The position numbers were made by a program, and so were the translations under genes. 64,000 bases of DNA from DASPWW01 sp963803425 (GTDB lineage: Bacteria; Actinomycetota; Thermoleophilia; Solirubrobacterales; 70-9), in the NCBI GenBank assembly GCA_963803425.1, contig CAWDMA010000001.1, forward strand, positions 1,240,001 through 1,304,000, read 5' to 3'. The notes beneath the pieces were generated by a model. It saw nothing but the letters and a program-made list of their open reading frames with translations, ran no database searches and was not told the origin of the DNA. Below are positions 43,841 to 52,061 of the stretch, piece after piece (positions within the stretch are counted from its first letter, which is position 1; every line of letters starts with the position of its first letter).

Positions 43841-44917
43841 ATGGCGCGGGTGCTCGTTACCGGCGGCGCTGGGTTCGTGGGCTCCACCGTGGCGCTGGAG
43901 CTGGCGCGGCGGCACCCCGAGTGGGAGCTGATCGCGTTCGACAACCTGCGCCGCAGCGGCTCGGAGCTGAATCTGCCGCGGCTCCGCGATGGAGGGGTGC
44001 GGTTCGTACGCGGCGATGTCCGCGACTCCGCTGAGCTGCTCGCGGTCGGGCCGATCGACAAGCTCGTCGAGTGCTCGGCCGAGCCCTCCGTGCTCGCCAA
44101 CCAGGACGACGTCCCCTACGCCGTCGCCACCAACCTGCTCGGAGCCCATCATTGCCTGGAGCTGGCGCGCCGCGACGGCGCCCAGGTCGTGTTCCTGTCG
44201 ACCAGCCGCGTGTACCCGGTCGCCGCCCTGAACGCCGTCCGGCGCGTGGAGACCGAGACGCGTTTCGAGCTCGCCGGCGAGCAGGACGTGCCCGGCGTCT
44301 CGGAGCGCGGGATCTCCGAGCGCTTCCCGCTGGAGGGCGCGCGGACCGTGTACGGGGCGACGAAGCTGGCCGCGGAGCTGCTCGTCACCGAGTACGCCGA
44401 CGGATTTGGGCTCCCGTGCGTGGTGGACCGGTTCGGAGTGATCGCCGGGCCGTGGCAGATGGGGAAGGTGGACCAGGGTGTGTTCACGCACTGGGTGCTC
44501 AGCCACCGGCTCGGGAGGCCGCTCACCTACATCGGCTACGGGGGCGCGGGAAAGCAGGTCCGCGACGTGCTTCACGTCGAGGACGCAGCCGACCTGATCG
44601 ACGCGCAGCTCACCAAGCCGGAGCGATGGGCCGGCGTGACCGTGAACGTCGGCGGCGGTCGCGAGTCGAGCCTGTCGCTGCGCGAGACCACCGAGATCTG
44701 CCGCGAGCTCAGCGGCCGGGAGATCCAGGTCGGGTCCGAGGCGGAGAACCGCCCCGGGGACGTCCCGGTGTACCTGTCCGACTGCGCCCGGCTGTTCGAG
44801 CTGACCGAGTGGCGGCCGCGTCGCGGCGCCCGCGAGGTGCTCGCCGACACCTACACGTGGATTGACGAGCACGCCGATCTGGTTGCGGAGGCGATCGATG
44901 GCTGGCGCGATCGCTGA
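43841..44917 (+). CDS. NAD-dependent sugar epimerase/dehydratase (extended SDR)
   Basis: 358 aa. VLVTGGAGFVGSTVALELA binds NAD; STSRVYPV and YGATKLAAELL supply the Ser/Tyr/Lys catalytic residues; RFGVIAGPWQMGKVDQGVFTHWV and IGYGGAGKQVRDVLHVEDAADLI resemble CDP-paratose/tyvelose 2-epimerases and UDP-glucose 4-epimerase relatives. Nucleotide-sugar conversion for the nearby glycosyltransferase and flippase is a reasonable inference. It ends 18 bases before ribD. Confidence 0.88.
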   Translation: MARVLVTGGAGFVGSTVALELARRHPEWELIAFDNLRRSGSELNLPRLRDGGVRFVRGDVRDSAELLAVGPIDKLVECSAEPSVLANQDDVPYAVATNLLGAHHCLELARRDGAQVVFLSTSRVYPVAALNAVRRVETETRFELAGEQDVPGVSERGISERFPLEGARTVYGATKLAAELLVTEYADGFGLPCVVDRFGVIAGPWQMGKVDQGVFTHWVLSHRLGRPLTYIGYGGAGKQVRDVLHVEDAADLIDAQLTKPERWAGVTVNVGGGRESSLSLRETTEICRELSGREIQVGSEAENRPGDVPVYLSDCARLFELTEWRPRRGAREVLADTYTWIDEHADLVAEAIDGWRDR

Positions 44918-44924
44918 ACAGGCG

Positions 44925-44954
44925 TACAATCCTGGTTGACTGACCAGTCAGTCA
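44925..44954 (+). promoter_or_regulatory. ribD promoter overlapped by a perfect 18-bp palindrome
   Basis: -10 box TACAAT (44925-44930), 5 bases, then the TTG start at 44936. TGACTGACCAGTCAGTCA (44937-44954) is a perfect inverted repeat (8-bp arms, 2-bp spacer), the form expected of a TetR/GntR-type operator, placed on the predicted transcription start. No FMN-riboswitch conserved blocks were found. Confidence 0.6.
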
Positions 44955-46087
44955 CGGGAGCTTCGACGCTGGCCACGCTCGCCACACAGCAAGACCGGGC
45001 CCACCTGAGGCGGGCGCGCGAGCTGGCGGAGCGCGGCCGGGGGCGGGTCAGCCCCAACCCGCTGGTGGGAGCGGTAGTCGTCCGCGACGGGGTCGTGATC
45101 GGCGAGGGCTTCCACGCCGAGCTCGGCGGTCGTCACGCCGAGACCGCCGCGCTCGAGGATTGCGGCACGCGTGGCGAGGACCCCGCCGGCGCGACGATGT
45201 ACGTGACCTTGGAGCCGTGCGCACATCACGGCCGCCAGCCGCCCTGTGCCGAGGCGATCGTCGCGGCGGGGGTGGGGCGGGTGGTGATCGCGTCGGACGA
45301 TCCATCCGAGAGGGCGAGCGGCCGCGGGCCCGGCGCGCTGCGCGACGAGGGGGTCGAGGTCATGCTCGCGGACGGCGCCGAGGCGAGCGCCGCGAGACTG
45401 ATGAACCAGCCGTTCCGCAAGCACGCCCGCACCGGGCGACCCCTGGTCACGCTTAAGTCGGCGGTCTCGCTCGACGGTCGAGTCGCCGCCCCCGACGGAG
45501 AGTCGAAGTGGATCTCGGGCGAGGCGAGCCGCGCGCTCGTCCACCGGTGGCGGGCGGAGACGGACGCGATCGCCGTCGGGATCGGCACCGCTCTCACGGA
45601 TGATCCGATGCTGACCGCGCGCACCGAACAGGTCCATACGCAGCCCCGTCGCGTGATCTTCGACTCCTCGGCGCGGCTGCCGCTCGACTCGGCGCTGGTC
45701 GGCTCGGTCGACGACGCGCATGTGATCGTGATCTCGTCGCCGCACGCGCCCTCCGACCGCGTCGCGGCGCTCCGCGACGCCGGCGTCGAGACGATCGTCG
45801 TCGACGGCGCGGCCGCCGAGCGGGTCAAGGCGGCGCTCACCGAGCTCGGTCGCCGCGAGGTCACCAGCGTCTTTCTGGAGGGCGGGCCGACGCTCGCGGG
45901 CGCCTTCCTCGACGCCGGCGAGGTCGACGAGCTCCGCCTGTTCGTCGCCCCGATTCTGCTCGGGGCGGGGCGGTCGCCGATCGAGGGCTCGCCGCGACGG
46001 CTCGCCGATGCCGACGGCGCCCTCGCGGTCGAGTGGGAGCGCAGCGGCGAGGACATGCTCGCCCAGGCGAGATTGCGGGACTGGTGA
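44936..46087 (+). CDS. ribD: Bifunctional riboflavin deaminase/reductase RibD
   Basis: Second and third steps of riboflavin synthesis. 383 aa. N-terminal deaminase: NPLVGAVVVRDG, HAETAAL, and the zinc site LEPCAHHGRQPPCAEAI. C-terminal reductase: LVTLKSAVSLDGRVAAPDGESKWISG, VGIGTALTDDPMLTAR, FLEGGPTLAGAFL. TTG 44936 is the only standard start upstream of homology and would be leaderless; a CTG at 44969 preceded by GGGAG is an alternative. The first 12 codons lie over the operator palindrome. Confidence 0.93.
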   Translation: MTDQSVTGASTLATLATQQDRAHLRRARELAERGRGRVSPNPLVGAVVVRDGVVIGEGFHAELGGRHAETAALEDCGTRGEDPAGATMYVTLEPCAHHGRQPPCAEAIVAAGVGRVVIASDDPSERASGRGPGALRDEGVEVMLADGAEASAARLMNQPFRKHARTGRPLVTLKSAVSLDGRVAAPDGESKWISGEASRALVHRWRAETDAIAVGIGTALTDDPMLTARTEQVHTQPRRVIFDSSARLPLDSALVGSVDDAHVIVISSPHAPSDRVAALRDAGVETIVVDGAAAERVKAALTELGRREVTSVFLEGGPTLAGAFLDAGEVDELRLFVAPILLGAGRSPIEGSPRRLADADGALAVEWERSGEDMLAQARLRDW

Positions 46088-46098
46088 TGAATCAAGTT

Positions 46099-46135
46099 CC
46101 GCCAGAATGCTCCGCTTCGCGTCCGCTTCTGGCGG
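46099..46135 (-). repeat. Hairpin repeat copy R6 (inverted) between ribD and ribE
   Basis: Core on the minus strand. Arms CCGCCAGAA (46099-46107) and TTCTGGCGG (46127-46135), perfect 9 bp. ATG of ribE lies 15 bases on. Confidence 0.9.
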
Positions 46136-46150
46136 GGGGTCGGTGATCAA

Positions 46151-46759
46151 ATGTTCACGGGGTTGGTCGCGGACATCGGGACGGTCGAGCGCGCCGGGGT
46201 CGGCGCCGACGGGAGCCGGCTGCGGATCCGGACGGCGCTCGCCGGCGAGCTTCGCGCCGGCGACTCGATCGCGGTCAACGGCGCCTGCCTGACAGCGGCC
46301 GCCGTCGAGGACGGAGCGTTCGAGGCGGACGTGATGAACCACACCCTGGAGCGCACCTCGCTCGGCCCGCTCGGGGACGGGGGCCGGGTCAACCTGGAGC
46401 TGCCGCTGCGACTCGACGACCGGCTCGGCGGGCACATCGTCCAAGGGCACGTCGACGGCACCGGGACCGTTTCGGCCTTCGCCGACGACGGGTTCGCCCG
46501 CCGGGTCACGGTCGACGCCTCGCCGGAGCTGCTCCGGTACGTGCTGGAGCGCGGCTCGATCGCCGTCGACGGGGTGAGCCTCACTGTCGCAGGGGTGTCC
46601 GATCGGGGGTTCGAGGTGTCGCTGATCCCCGAGACGCTGGAGCGGACGACGCTCGGCGAGGCGCGTGAGGGGGCCGTCGTCAACCTGGAGCTGGACGTCG
46701 TCGCCCGCTACGTGGAGCGACTCGTGTCAGGCTCTGGTAGGTACAAGGAAGACCGATGA
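46151..46759 (+). CDS. ribE: Riboflavin synthase alpha chain
   Basis: Dismutates 6,7-dimethyl-8-ribityllumazine to riboflavin. 202 aa with two lumazine-binding repeats: MFTGLVADIGTVERAG...VNGACLTAAAV and HIVQGHVDGTGTVSAF...VDGVSLTVAGV. The start is fixed by MFTGLV, the invariant N-terminus of the family. Upstream, the hairpin R6 takes up the space where a ribosome site would be, although GGGGGG follows its arm. Overlaps ribBA by 4 bases. Confidence 0.95.
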   Translation: MFTGLVADIGTVERAGVGADGSRLRIRTALAGELRAGDSIAVNGACLTAAAVEDGAFEADVMNHTLERTSLGPLGDGGRVNLELPLRLDDRLGGHIVQGHVDGTGTVSAFADDGFARRVTVDASPELLRYVLERGSIAVDGVSLTVAGVSDRGFEVSLIPETLERTTLGEAREGAVVNLELDVVARYVERLVSGSGRYKEDR

Positions 46760-48087
46760 GCCAGGAGAAGACCCAGACGCCCTTTGCCACGATCGAGGAG
46801 GCGCTCGAGGACGTCCGGCGGGGGCGGATGGTGGTGGTGTGCGACGGCGAGGACCGCGAGAACGAGGGCGACCTCGTGCTCGCGGCGCAGTTCGCGACTC
46901 CGGAGGCCGTCAACTTCATGGCGAAGGAGGCGCGGGGCCTGATCTGCCTGGCGCTCACCGACAAGCGCTGTGACGAGCTCGGGCTCGACCTGATGTCGGC
47001 GAAGAACGAGGCGCCGCTGCAGACCGCTTTCACGGTCTCGATCGAGGCCGCGGAGGGGGTCTCCACCGGGATCTCCGCCCACGACCGCGCCCGCACGATC
47101 CAGGTCGCGATCGACCCCCACTCGACCCCCGCGGACCTGCACCAGCCCGGTCACATCTTCCCGCTGAAGGCGCGCTCCGGCGGCGTCCTGGAGCGCACCG
47201 GCCACACCGAGGCGAGCGTCGACCTGGCGCGGCTCTCCGGACTGATCCCGGCCGGCGTGATCTGCGAGATCATGAACGAGGACGGGACGATGGCCCGCGT
47301 CCCGGACCTCGCCCCGTACTGCGAGCGCCACGGTCTGAAGATGATCACGGTCGCCGACCTGATCGCGTACCGGCGCCGCACGGAGCGGCTCGTGGAGCGA
47401 GTCGTCTCGACCCGGCTGCCGACCGGGTTCGGCGAGTTCACGACGGTCGGGTACCGCTCCCTGGTCGACGACAAGCATCACCTCGCGATGGTGAAGGGGG
47501 ACGTCGCCGGGAAGGAGGACGTGCTCGTCCGGGTGCACAGCGAATGCCTCACCGGCGACGTGTTCCACAGCCTCCGGTGCGACTGTGGCGAGCAGCTCGC
47601 CGCGGCGCTGTCGATGATCGAGCGCGAGGGGACGGGCGTTCTGCTCTACCTCTCCCAGGAGGGGCGCGGGATCGGGCTGCTCAACAAGCTGCGCGCCTAC
47701 AAGCTGCAGGAGGACGACGGGCTCGACACGGTCGCCGCCAACCTGAAGCTCGGCCTGCCCGCCGACCTGCGCGATTACGGGATCGGCGCCCAGATCCTCG
47801 GCGACCTGGGACTGACCAGCATCCGGATCCTCACCAACAACCCGAAGAAGATCATCGGGATGGAGGGCTACGGGCTCTCGGTCACCGAGCAGGTCCCGAT
47901 CGAGTCGGTCCCCAACCCGCACAACGAGGCCTACCTGCGCCAGAAGCGCGAGCTGCTCGGACACACGCTCCATCACCAGGGACTCGCCCTCGACGAGGAG
48001 CTGATCCACCGCGAGCATCGCGAGCGGGCCGGCGACCCCGCAGCACCCGGACGCGAAGCGGAGGATGCGGCGGGCCCTGGTGACTGA
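46756..48087 (+). CDS. ribBA: 3,4-DHBP synthase / GTP cyclohydrolase II
   Basis: Makes both riboflavin precursors. 443 aa. N-terminal RibB: VVVCDGEDRENEGDLVLAAQF, DRARTIQVAID, HIFPLKARSGGVLERTGHTEA. C-terminal RibA: RVHSECLTGDVFHSLRCDCGEQL with the zinc cysteines, YLSQEGRGIGLLNKLRAY, YGIGAQILGDLG. Ribosome site AAGGAAG before ATG. The last 18 residues (GDPAAPGREAEDAAGPGD) are encoded by repeat R7 and are not part of the family; they resemble the repeat-derived SoxD tail (GREAEHLAG). The gene overlaps ribH by 23 bases as a result. Confidence 0.95.
   Translation: MSQEKTQTPFATIEEALEDVRRGRMVVVCDGEDRENEGDLVLAAQFATPEAVNFMAKEARGLICLALTDKRCDELGLDLMSAKNEAPLQTAFTVSIEAAEGVSTGISAHDRARTIQVAIDPHSTPADLHQPGHIFPLKARSGGVLERTGHTEASVDLARLSGLIPAGVICEIMNEDGTMARVPDLAPYCERHGLKMITVADLIAYRRRTERLVERVVSTRLPTGFGEFTTVGYRSLVDDKHHLAMVKGDVAGKEDVLVRVHSECLTGDVFHSLRCDCGEQLAAALSMIEREGTGVLLYLSQEGRGIGLLNKLRAYKLQEDDGLDTVAANLKLGLPADLRDYGIGAQILGDLGLTSIRILTNNPKKIIGMEGYGLSVTEQVPIESVPNPHNEAYLRQKRELLGHTLHHQGLALDEELIHREHRERAGDPAAPGREAEDAAGPGD
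48037..48074 (+). repeat. Hairpin repeat copy R7, inside the ribBA end / ribH start
   Basis: Arms CCCGCAGCA (48037-48045) and TGCGGCGGG (48066-48074), one A.G mismatch, around the core. Coding for the ribBA tail; the first in-frame ATG of ribH (48065) begins in the base before its 3' arm. Confidence 0.85.
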
Positions 48088-48556
48088 GGGACTGAGCCCC
48101 AGCGAGCGCGAGGAGCTCGCCGGGCGCGAGTTCGCGATCTGCGTCTCCACCTTCTACCGGGAGCTGGCGGAGCGGATGGTGGGGAGCGCGATCAAGACCT
48201 TCGCTGACGCGGGGGTGAGTCCCGCGGACGTGCACGTTTACGAGGTGCCCGGGGCGTTCGAGCTCCCCGTCGCCGCTACGTGGTGCGCCGAGTCCGGCCG
48301 GTTCGCCGGCGTCGCCTGCCTCGGCGCTGTGATCCGCGGCGAGACCTCGCATTACGACCACGTCTGCGCCGAGGCCGCCCGCGGGGTCCAGGAGGTCGGC
48401 CTTCGGACCGGGGTCCCGTGCGCGTTCGGCGTGATCACCGCCGAGAACATGGGCCAGGCCGAGGCGCGCGCCGGCGGGGGCAAGCGCGACCAGGGCCACG
48501 ATGCGGCGAGGGCGGTGATGCGGATGAGCCTCGTCCGGGACGGGATCGGGCGATAG
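48065..48556 (+). CDS. ribH: 6,7-dimethyl-8-ribityllumazine synthase
   Basis: Penultimate step of riboflavin synthesis; forms pentamers or icosahedral capsids. 163 aa. FAICVSTFYRELAERMVGSAIKTF, VYEVPGAFELPVAATW, CLGAVIRGETSHYDHVC and PCAFGVITAENMGQAEARAG are the family blocks. ATG 48065 lies in repeat R7; GTG 48080 (VTEGLSPS) is an in-frame start just outside it and may be the original one (158 aa). Confidence 0.95.
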   Translation: MRRALVTEGLSPSEREELAGREFAICVSTFYRELAERMVGSAIKTFADAGVSPADVHVYEVPGAFELPVAATWCAESGRFAGVACLGAVIRGETSHYDHVCAEAARGVQEVGLRTGVPCAFGVITAENMGQAEARAGGGKRDQGHDAARAVMRMSLVRDGIGR

Positions 48557-48588
48557 CCCGGGCTCGCACCGCTACCATCTTCGCCGCG

Positions 48589-48780
48589 ATGGCCAAGGTG
48601 TGCTTCAGCTGTGGCAAACGCCCCTCCTACGGGAACTCGCGCAGCCACTCGATGGTCGCCACACGGCGGCGCTGGGACCCGAACCTGCAGAAGGTCCGGA
48701 TCGACGACCACGGCACCCCGAGGCGGGTGTACGTGTGCACGCGCTGCCTGAAGGCCAACAAGGTCACCAAAGCCGCTTGA
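48589..48780 (+). CDS. rpmB: 50S ribosomal protein L28, zinc-binding type
   Basis: 63 aa. CFSCGKRPSYGNSRSHSMVATRRRWDPNLQKVRI is L28; the CxxC pairs (CFSC near the start and CTRC near the end) make this the zinc 'C+' form. TACCAT at 48573-48578 lies 10 bases before ATG, with no clear ribosome site. Next gene is fakA, the widespread L28-FakA order. Confidence 0.95.
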   Translation: MAKVCFSCGKRPSYGNSRSHSMVATRRRWDPNLQKVRIDDHGTPRRVYVCTRCLKANKVTKAA

Positions 48781-48783
48781 GAC

Positions 48784-48863
48784 CGCGCGACGCGCGGATC
48801 CAGGCTCTTCGAGCCCGGATTACCGCTCGCCATCCGTGGCTCGCTCCCAGAGCACGTCGCGCG
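48784..48863 (+). repeat. Variant hairpin repeat R10 with a longer core
   Basis: Arms CGCGCGACG (48784-48792) and CGTCGCGCG (48855-48863), perfect. Flanks match R5 (GACCGCGCGAC before; TCGCGCGATTGRTTCTGCG after), and GGA and GAGCA at the core edges are kept, but CGCGAAGCG is replaced by about 50 bases holding its own hairpin GGCTCTTCGAGCC (48803-48815). Confidence 0.75.
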
Positions 48864-48895
48864 ATTGGTTCTGCGGGATAATCCCGGGTCCGCCT

Positions 48896-50524
48896 ATGCC
48901 CGACCCATCAATCGAGCGCTTTCGACGGGTGGTTGCTGCCGCATCTCGCAGCCTCGAGGCGCGCCGCCAGGAGGTAAACGACCTCAACGTCTTCCCCGTT
49001 GCCGACGGCGACACCGGCGACAACATGGCGCTGACGATGCGGGCGGTGATGGACGAGCTCGACCGGCTGGACGGGCTGATGGTGGACGAGATCGGCCGCA
49101 GCGAGATCGTGCAGGCGGTAGCGCGTGCCGCGCTGATGGGGGCGCGCGGGAACTCCGGCGTGATCCTCAGCCAGATCGTCCGCGGTGCCGCCGAGGAGCT
49201 CGTCAGTCGCCCCGGCGAGCTGGTCGATCCCGTGCTCGTCGCGGCGGCGTTCGCGAGCGCCGCCGATGCCGCCTACGACTCGGTCCGCGACCCGGCCGAG
49301 GGGACGATGCTGACCGTGATCCGCGAGGTCGCCACCGCGGTCGCGCAGCAGCTCGCGCACATGGAGATGTCGCGGCTGGACGACCACGCGACGGACGATC
49401 AGCAGGACGCGCTGCTCGCCGAGGTGCTCGAGGAGGCCGCCCGCGCCGGGGAGGCGGCGGTGGAGCGGACCACCGACCAGCTCGACGTCCTGACGCGGGC
49501 CGGGGTGGTCGACGCCGGCGCGTACGGGATCGTGCTGATCCTGAGCGGCGTCGTCGCGGGGCTGCGCGGCGACGACGACGCGCAGCCCGAGATCGCCCGC
49601 CACGAGCCGGCCCGGCTCACCCTGCCCCACCACGAGGACAGCCGGTTCCGGTACTGCACCAATTTCATCGTCACGGGCAGCGGCCTGGAGCCGCGCTCCT
49701 ACGTCGCCGGGCTGGAGGCGATCGGGGACTCGGTGCTGGTGGTCGGCGATGACGCCACGGTGAAGGTGCACGTGCACACGGACGACCCGGAGGACGCCGT
49801 CGCGCGATTCGAGGGGGTGGGCACCGTGCAGCGCCTCGACGTCGCCGACATGCGGGAGCAGATCGCCGCCCGCGAGCAGCGGCTCGCCCAGGGGGGCCGC
49901 ACGGGCGCCGTAGTGGTCGCGTCCGGCGCCGGGATGCGCGACCTGTACCGAGGGCTCGGCGCGCACGTCGTCGACGGCGGGCCCACCCTGAACCCGTCCA
50001 CTTACGAGCTGCTCGCGGGGATCCACGAGGTCCCCACCGCCGAGGTGCTGGTGCTTCCCAACTCGGCCAACGTCGTGCTCGCCGCGGAGCGGGCGGCGGA
50101 GCTGTCCGAGAAGCCTGCCCGGGTGATCCCCTGCACCTCGCCCCAGGCGGGGCTCGCGGCCCTGGTCGAGCTGGCGCCGGAGCGCTCCGCCGGCGAGAAC
50201 GCGGAGCGGCTGCAGAGCGCGCTCGCCGAGATCCGCACCGGGGCGATCGCGCCGGCGGCGCGCGAAGACGCCGAGGGCCGGTTCGTTCGCGGTGACGCGG
50301 TCGGGTTCATCGGCGACGAGATCGTCGCCTGGGGAGGCGCGGGGTCGACGCTCGCGGCGACCATCGGGGCGCTCGCGGAGGACGCGGAGATCGTCACCGT
50401 GGTACAGGGCGAGGAAGCACCGATCCCGCTCGCCGACATCCCCGGTCGCGTCCCTGAGGGGGTCGAGCTGGAGCTGCACGCAGGCGGCCAGCCTCACTGG
50501 TGGTGGCTGTTGGCGGCGCAATGA
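48896..50524 (+). CDS. fakA: Fatty acid kinase FakA-like (DAK2/YloV family)
   Basis: 542 aa. In Gram-positives FakA phosphorylates fatty acids held by FakB, feeding PlsX/PlsY, and plsX is 14 kb on. N-terminal DhaL-like kinase: NVFPVADGDTGDNMALTM (metal-binding Asp residues), GARGNSGVILSQIVRG. C-terminal domain ends ELHAGGQPHWWWLLA, the GGQP signature of the family. ATG 48896 chosen as homology starts there; an upstream GTG at 48836 lies in repeat R10. No FakB gene in the window. Its stop overlaps the next start (ATGA). Confidence 0.9.
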   Translation: MPDPSIERFRRVVAAASRSLEARRQEVNDLNVFPVADGDTGDNMALTMRAVMDELDRLDGLMVDEIGRSEIVQAVARAALMGARGNSGVILSQIVRGAAEELVSRPGELVDPVLVAAAFASAADAAYDSVRDPAEGTMLTVIREVATAVAQQLAHMEMSRLDDHATDDQQDALLAEVLEEAARAGEAAVERTTDQLDVLTRAGVVDAGAYGIVLILSGVVAGLRGDDDAQPEIARHEPARLTLPHHEDSRFRYCTNFIVTGSGLEPRSYVAGLEAIGDSVLVVGDDATVKVHVHTDDPEDAVARFEGVGTVQRLDVADMREQIAAREQRLAQGGRTGAVVVASGAGMRDLYRGLGAHVVDGGPTLNPSTYELLAGIHEVPTAEVLVLPNSANVVLAAERAAELSEKPARVIPCTSPQAGLAALVELAPERSAGENAERLQSALAEIRTGAIAPAAREDAEGRFVRGDAVGFIGDEIVAWGGAGSTLAATIGALAEDAEIVTVVQGEEAPIPLADIPGRVPEGVELELHAGGQPHWWWLLAAQ

Positions 50525-51267
50525 ATACCGTGACCGGGCCGGGACTTCTCGACGAGGTGCTCGAGGCGCACGGAGGCGTCGAGCGGTGGCGCGACGCGAG
50601 CACGATCACGGCACGCGTCCGCTCCGGCGGGTTCCTGGTCCGCACCCGGATGCCGGGAACCCGGTTCGCCGACTACACGCTCAACGTCGACGTGCAGCGT
50701 CCGCGCGCCATCCTCGACCCGTTTCCGAGGCAGGGCCAGCGCGGGGTCTTCGACAGCGGCGAGGTCCGGGTCGAGACCGGGTCGGGGGAGACTGTGATGG
50801 AGCGGTCCGACCCGCGTCCGGAGTTCTTCGGCCGCGCCGGCCTGCGCCGCAACCTGCGCTGGGACCCGCTCGACTCGGTGTACTTCGCCGGGTACGCGAT
50901 GTGGAACTACCTGGTGGCGCCTTACCTGCTCACCAGGGAGGGGGTGCAGGCGCGGGAGGGGGAGCGATGGAGCCAGGGCGGCGAGACGTGGCGGCGGCTC
51001 GAGGTCGCCTTCCCGCCCGGGCTCGACACGCACTCGCCGGAGCAGACCTTCTACTTCGACCCGGCCGGGCTGCTGCGTCGTCACGATTACGTCGCCCAGG
51101 TCGTCGGTGGGTGGGCGCACGGCGCTCACTACACGGCCGATCACGTCGAGGCCGGCGGGCTCATGTTCCCCACGCGCCGCTGGGTGCGGCCGATCGGCCC
51201 GGGCAACCGGTCGCTGCGGTTCCCGACGATGGTGTCGTTGCGGCTTTCGGGGATCGAGGTCGAGTGA
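50521..51267 (+). CDS. Conserved hypothetical protein (about 250 aa)
   Basis: 248 aa, soluble, no signal peptide. Starts LLDEVLEAHGGVERWRDASTITARVRSGGFLVRTRMPG, a pattern I recall from uncharacterised actinobacterial proteins with an antiparallel beta fold, with later FDSGEVRVETG, FAGYAMWNYLVAPYLLTREGV, TFYFDPAGLLRRHDYVAQVVGGWAHGAHYT and PTRRWVRP. Several conserved Asp/His/Tyr are visible but no known active site. Overlaps fakA and the GST-like gene by 4 bases each, so it is transcribed with them. Function unknown. Confidence 0.8.
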   Translation: MNTVTGPGLLDEVLEAHGGVERWRDASTITARVRSGGFLVRTRMPGTRFADYTLNVDVQRPRAILDPFPRQGQRGVFDSGEVRVETGSGETVMERSDPRPEFFGRAGLRRNLRWDPLDSVYFAGYAMWNYLVAPYLLTREGVQAREGERWSQGGETWRRLEVAFPPGLDTHSPEQTFYFDPAGLLRRHDYVAQVVGGWAHGAHYTADHVEAGGLMFPTRRWVRPIGPGNRSLRFPTMVSLRLSGIEVE

Positions 51268-52061
51268 GCAACCGCCCCCGCCTTTGGCAGATCGAGATCT
51301 CCCACTTCAGCGAGAAGGCCAGGTGGGCGCTGGCGTACAAGCGGGTGGAACATCAGCGCCGCACCCCGCCGCCCGGCGCGCACATGGCCGTCGCGCTGTG
51401 GCTGACCAGGGGCGAGTCGAAGACGTTCCCGATCCTGGAGCTCGACGGCGAGCGCTTCGCCGACTCGAGCCTGATCAACGCGGCGCTGGAGCGCCGCTTC
51501 CCCCAGATACCGCTGTACCCCGACGATCCCGAGGAGCACGCCCGGGCGGGGGAGCTGGAGGCCTGGTTCGGGGACGAGGTGGGCCCCCACACGCGGCTGC
51601 TGGCATGGCACGAGGCCATCAAGGACCCGGAGTTCGCCACCCTTGCGGCCCGGGTGATCCCGCGGCCCCTGGACCAGGTAGGTCGCGTCGCCGCCCCGAT
51701 GGCGGCCAGCTTCCTGCGGCTGCGCTACCACGTCAGCGATGACGACGCGGCCGAGACGGCCCGTGGCAAGATCGTCGCGGGCTTCGACCGGATCGAGTCT
51801 GAGCTGGGAGACGGCGAGTACCTCGTCGGCGACCGATTCGGGGTCGCGGATCTGAGCGCGGCGGCACTGATGTACCCGATCGTGATGCCGCCGGAGGCTC
51901 CCGAGCTCCCGACTCCGCCGGAGGCGCTGGCGCGGTTCCGCGACTCGCTGTCCGCGCGCCCGGGGTTCGAGTGGGTACAGGAGATGTTCCGCCGCCACCG
52001 GCACGTAGCCTTCGCGGGCAATGGGCAAGGCTCAGCTCGCCGAGCGGGCGACGCGGTCTGA
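51264..52061 (+). CDS. Glutathione S-transferase-like protein
   Basis: 265 aa from GTG. N-terminal thioredoxin-like domain: LWQIEISHFSEKARWALAYKRVEHQRR, TKFPILELDGERFADSSLINAALE (the family's ESxAI position reads DSSLI). C-terminal helical domain with GEYLVGDRFGVADLSAAALMYPI. The cofactor may not be glutathione, since actinobacteria usually use mycothiol. Its final 41 bases overlap the longest recG frame. Confidence 0.83.
   Translation: MSNRPRLWQIEISHFSEKARWALAYKRVEHQRRTPPPGAHMAVALWLTRGESKTFPILELDGERFADSSLINAALERRFPQIPLYPDDPEEHARAGELEAWFGDEVGPHTRLLAWHEAIKDPEFATLAARVIPRPLDQVGRVAAPMAASFLRLRYHVSDDDAAETARGKIVAGFDRIESELGDGEYLVGDRFGVADLSAAALMYPIVMPPEAPELPTPPEALARFRDSLSARPGFEWVQEMFRRHRHVAFAGNGQGSARRAGDAV

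Noticed and set aside
44880..44935. FMN riboswitch before ribD
   Set aside because: No conserved RFN blocks; only a short promoter and palindrome fit between the genes.
48781..48863. tRNA-like or small RNA in the rpmB-fakA gap
   Set aside because: No T-loop or acceptor pairing; matches the hairpin repeat family in arms and flanks instead.
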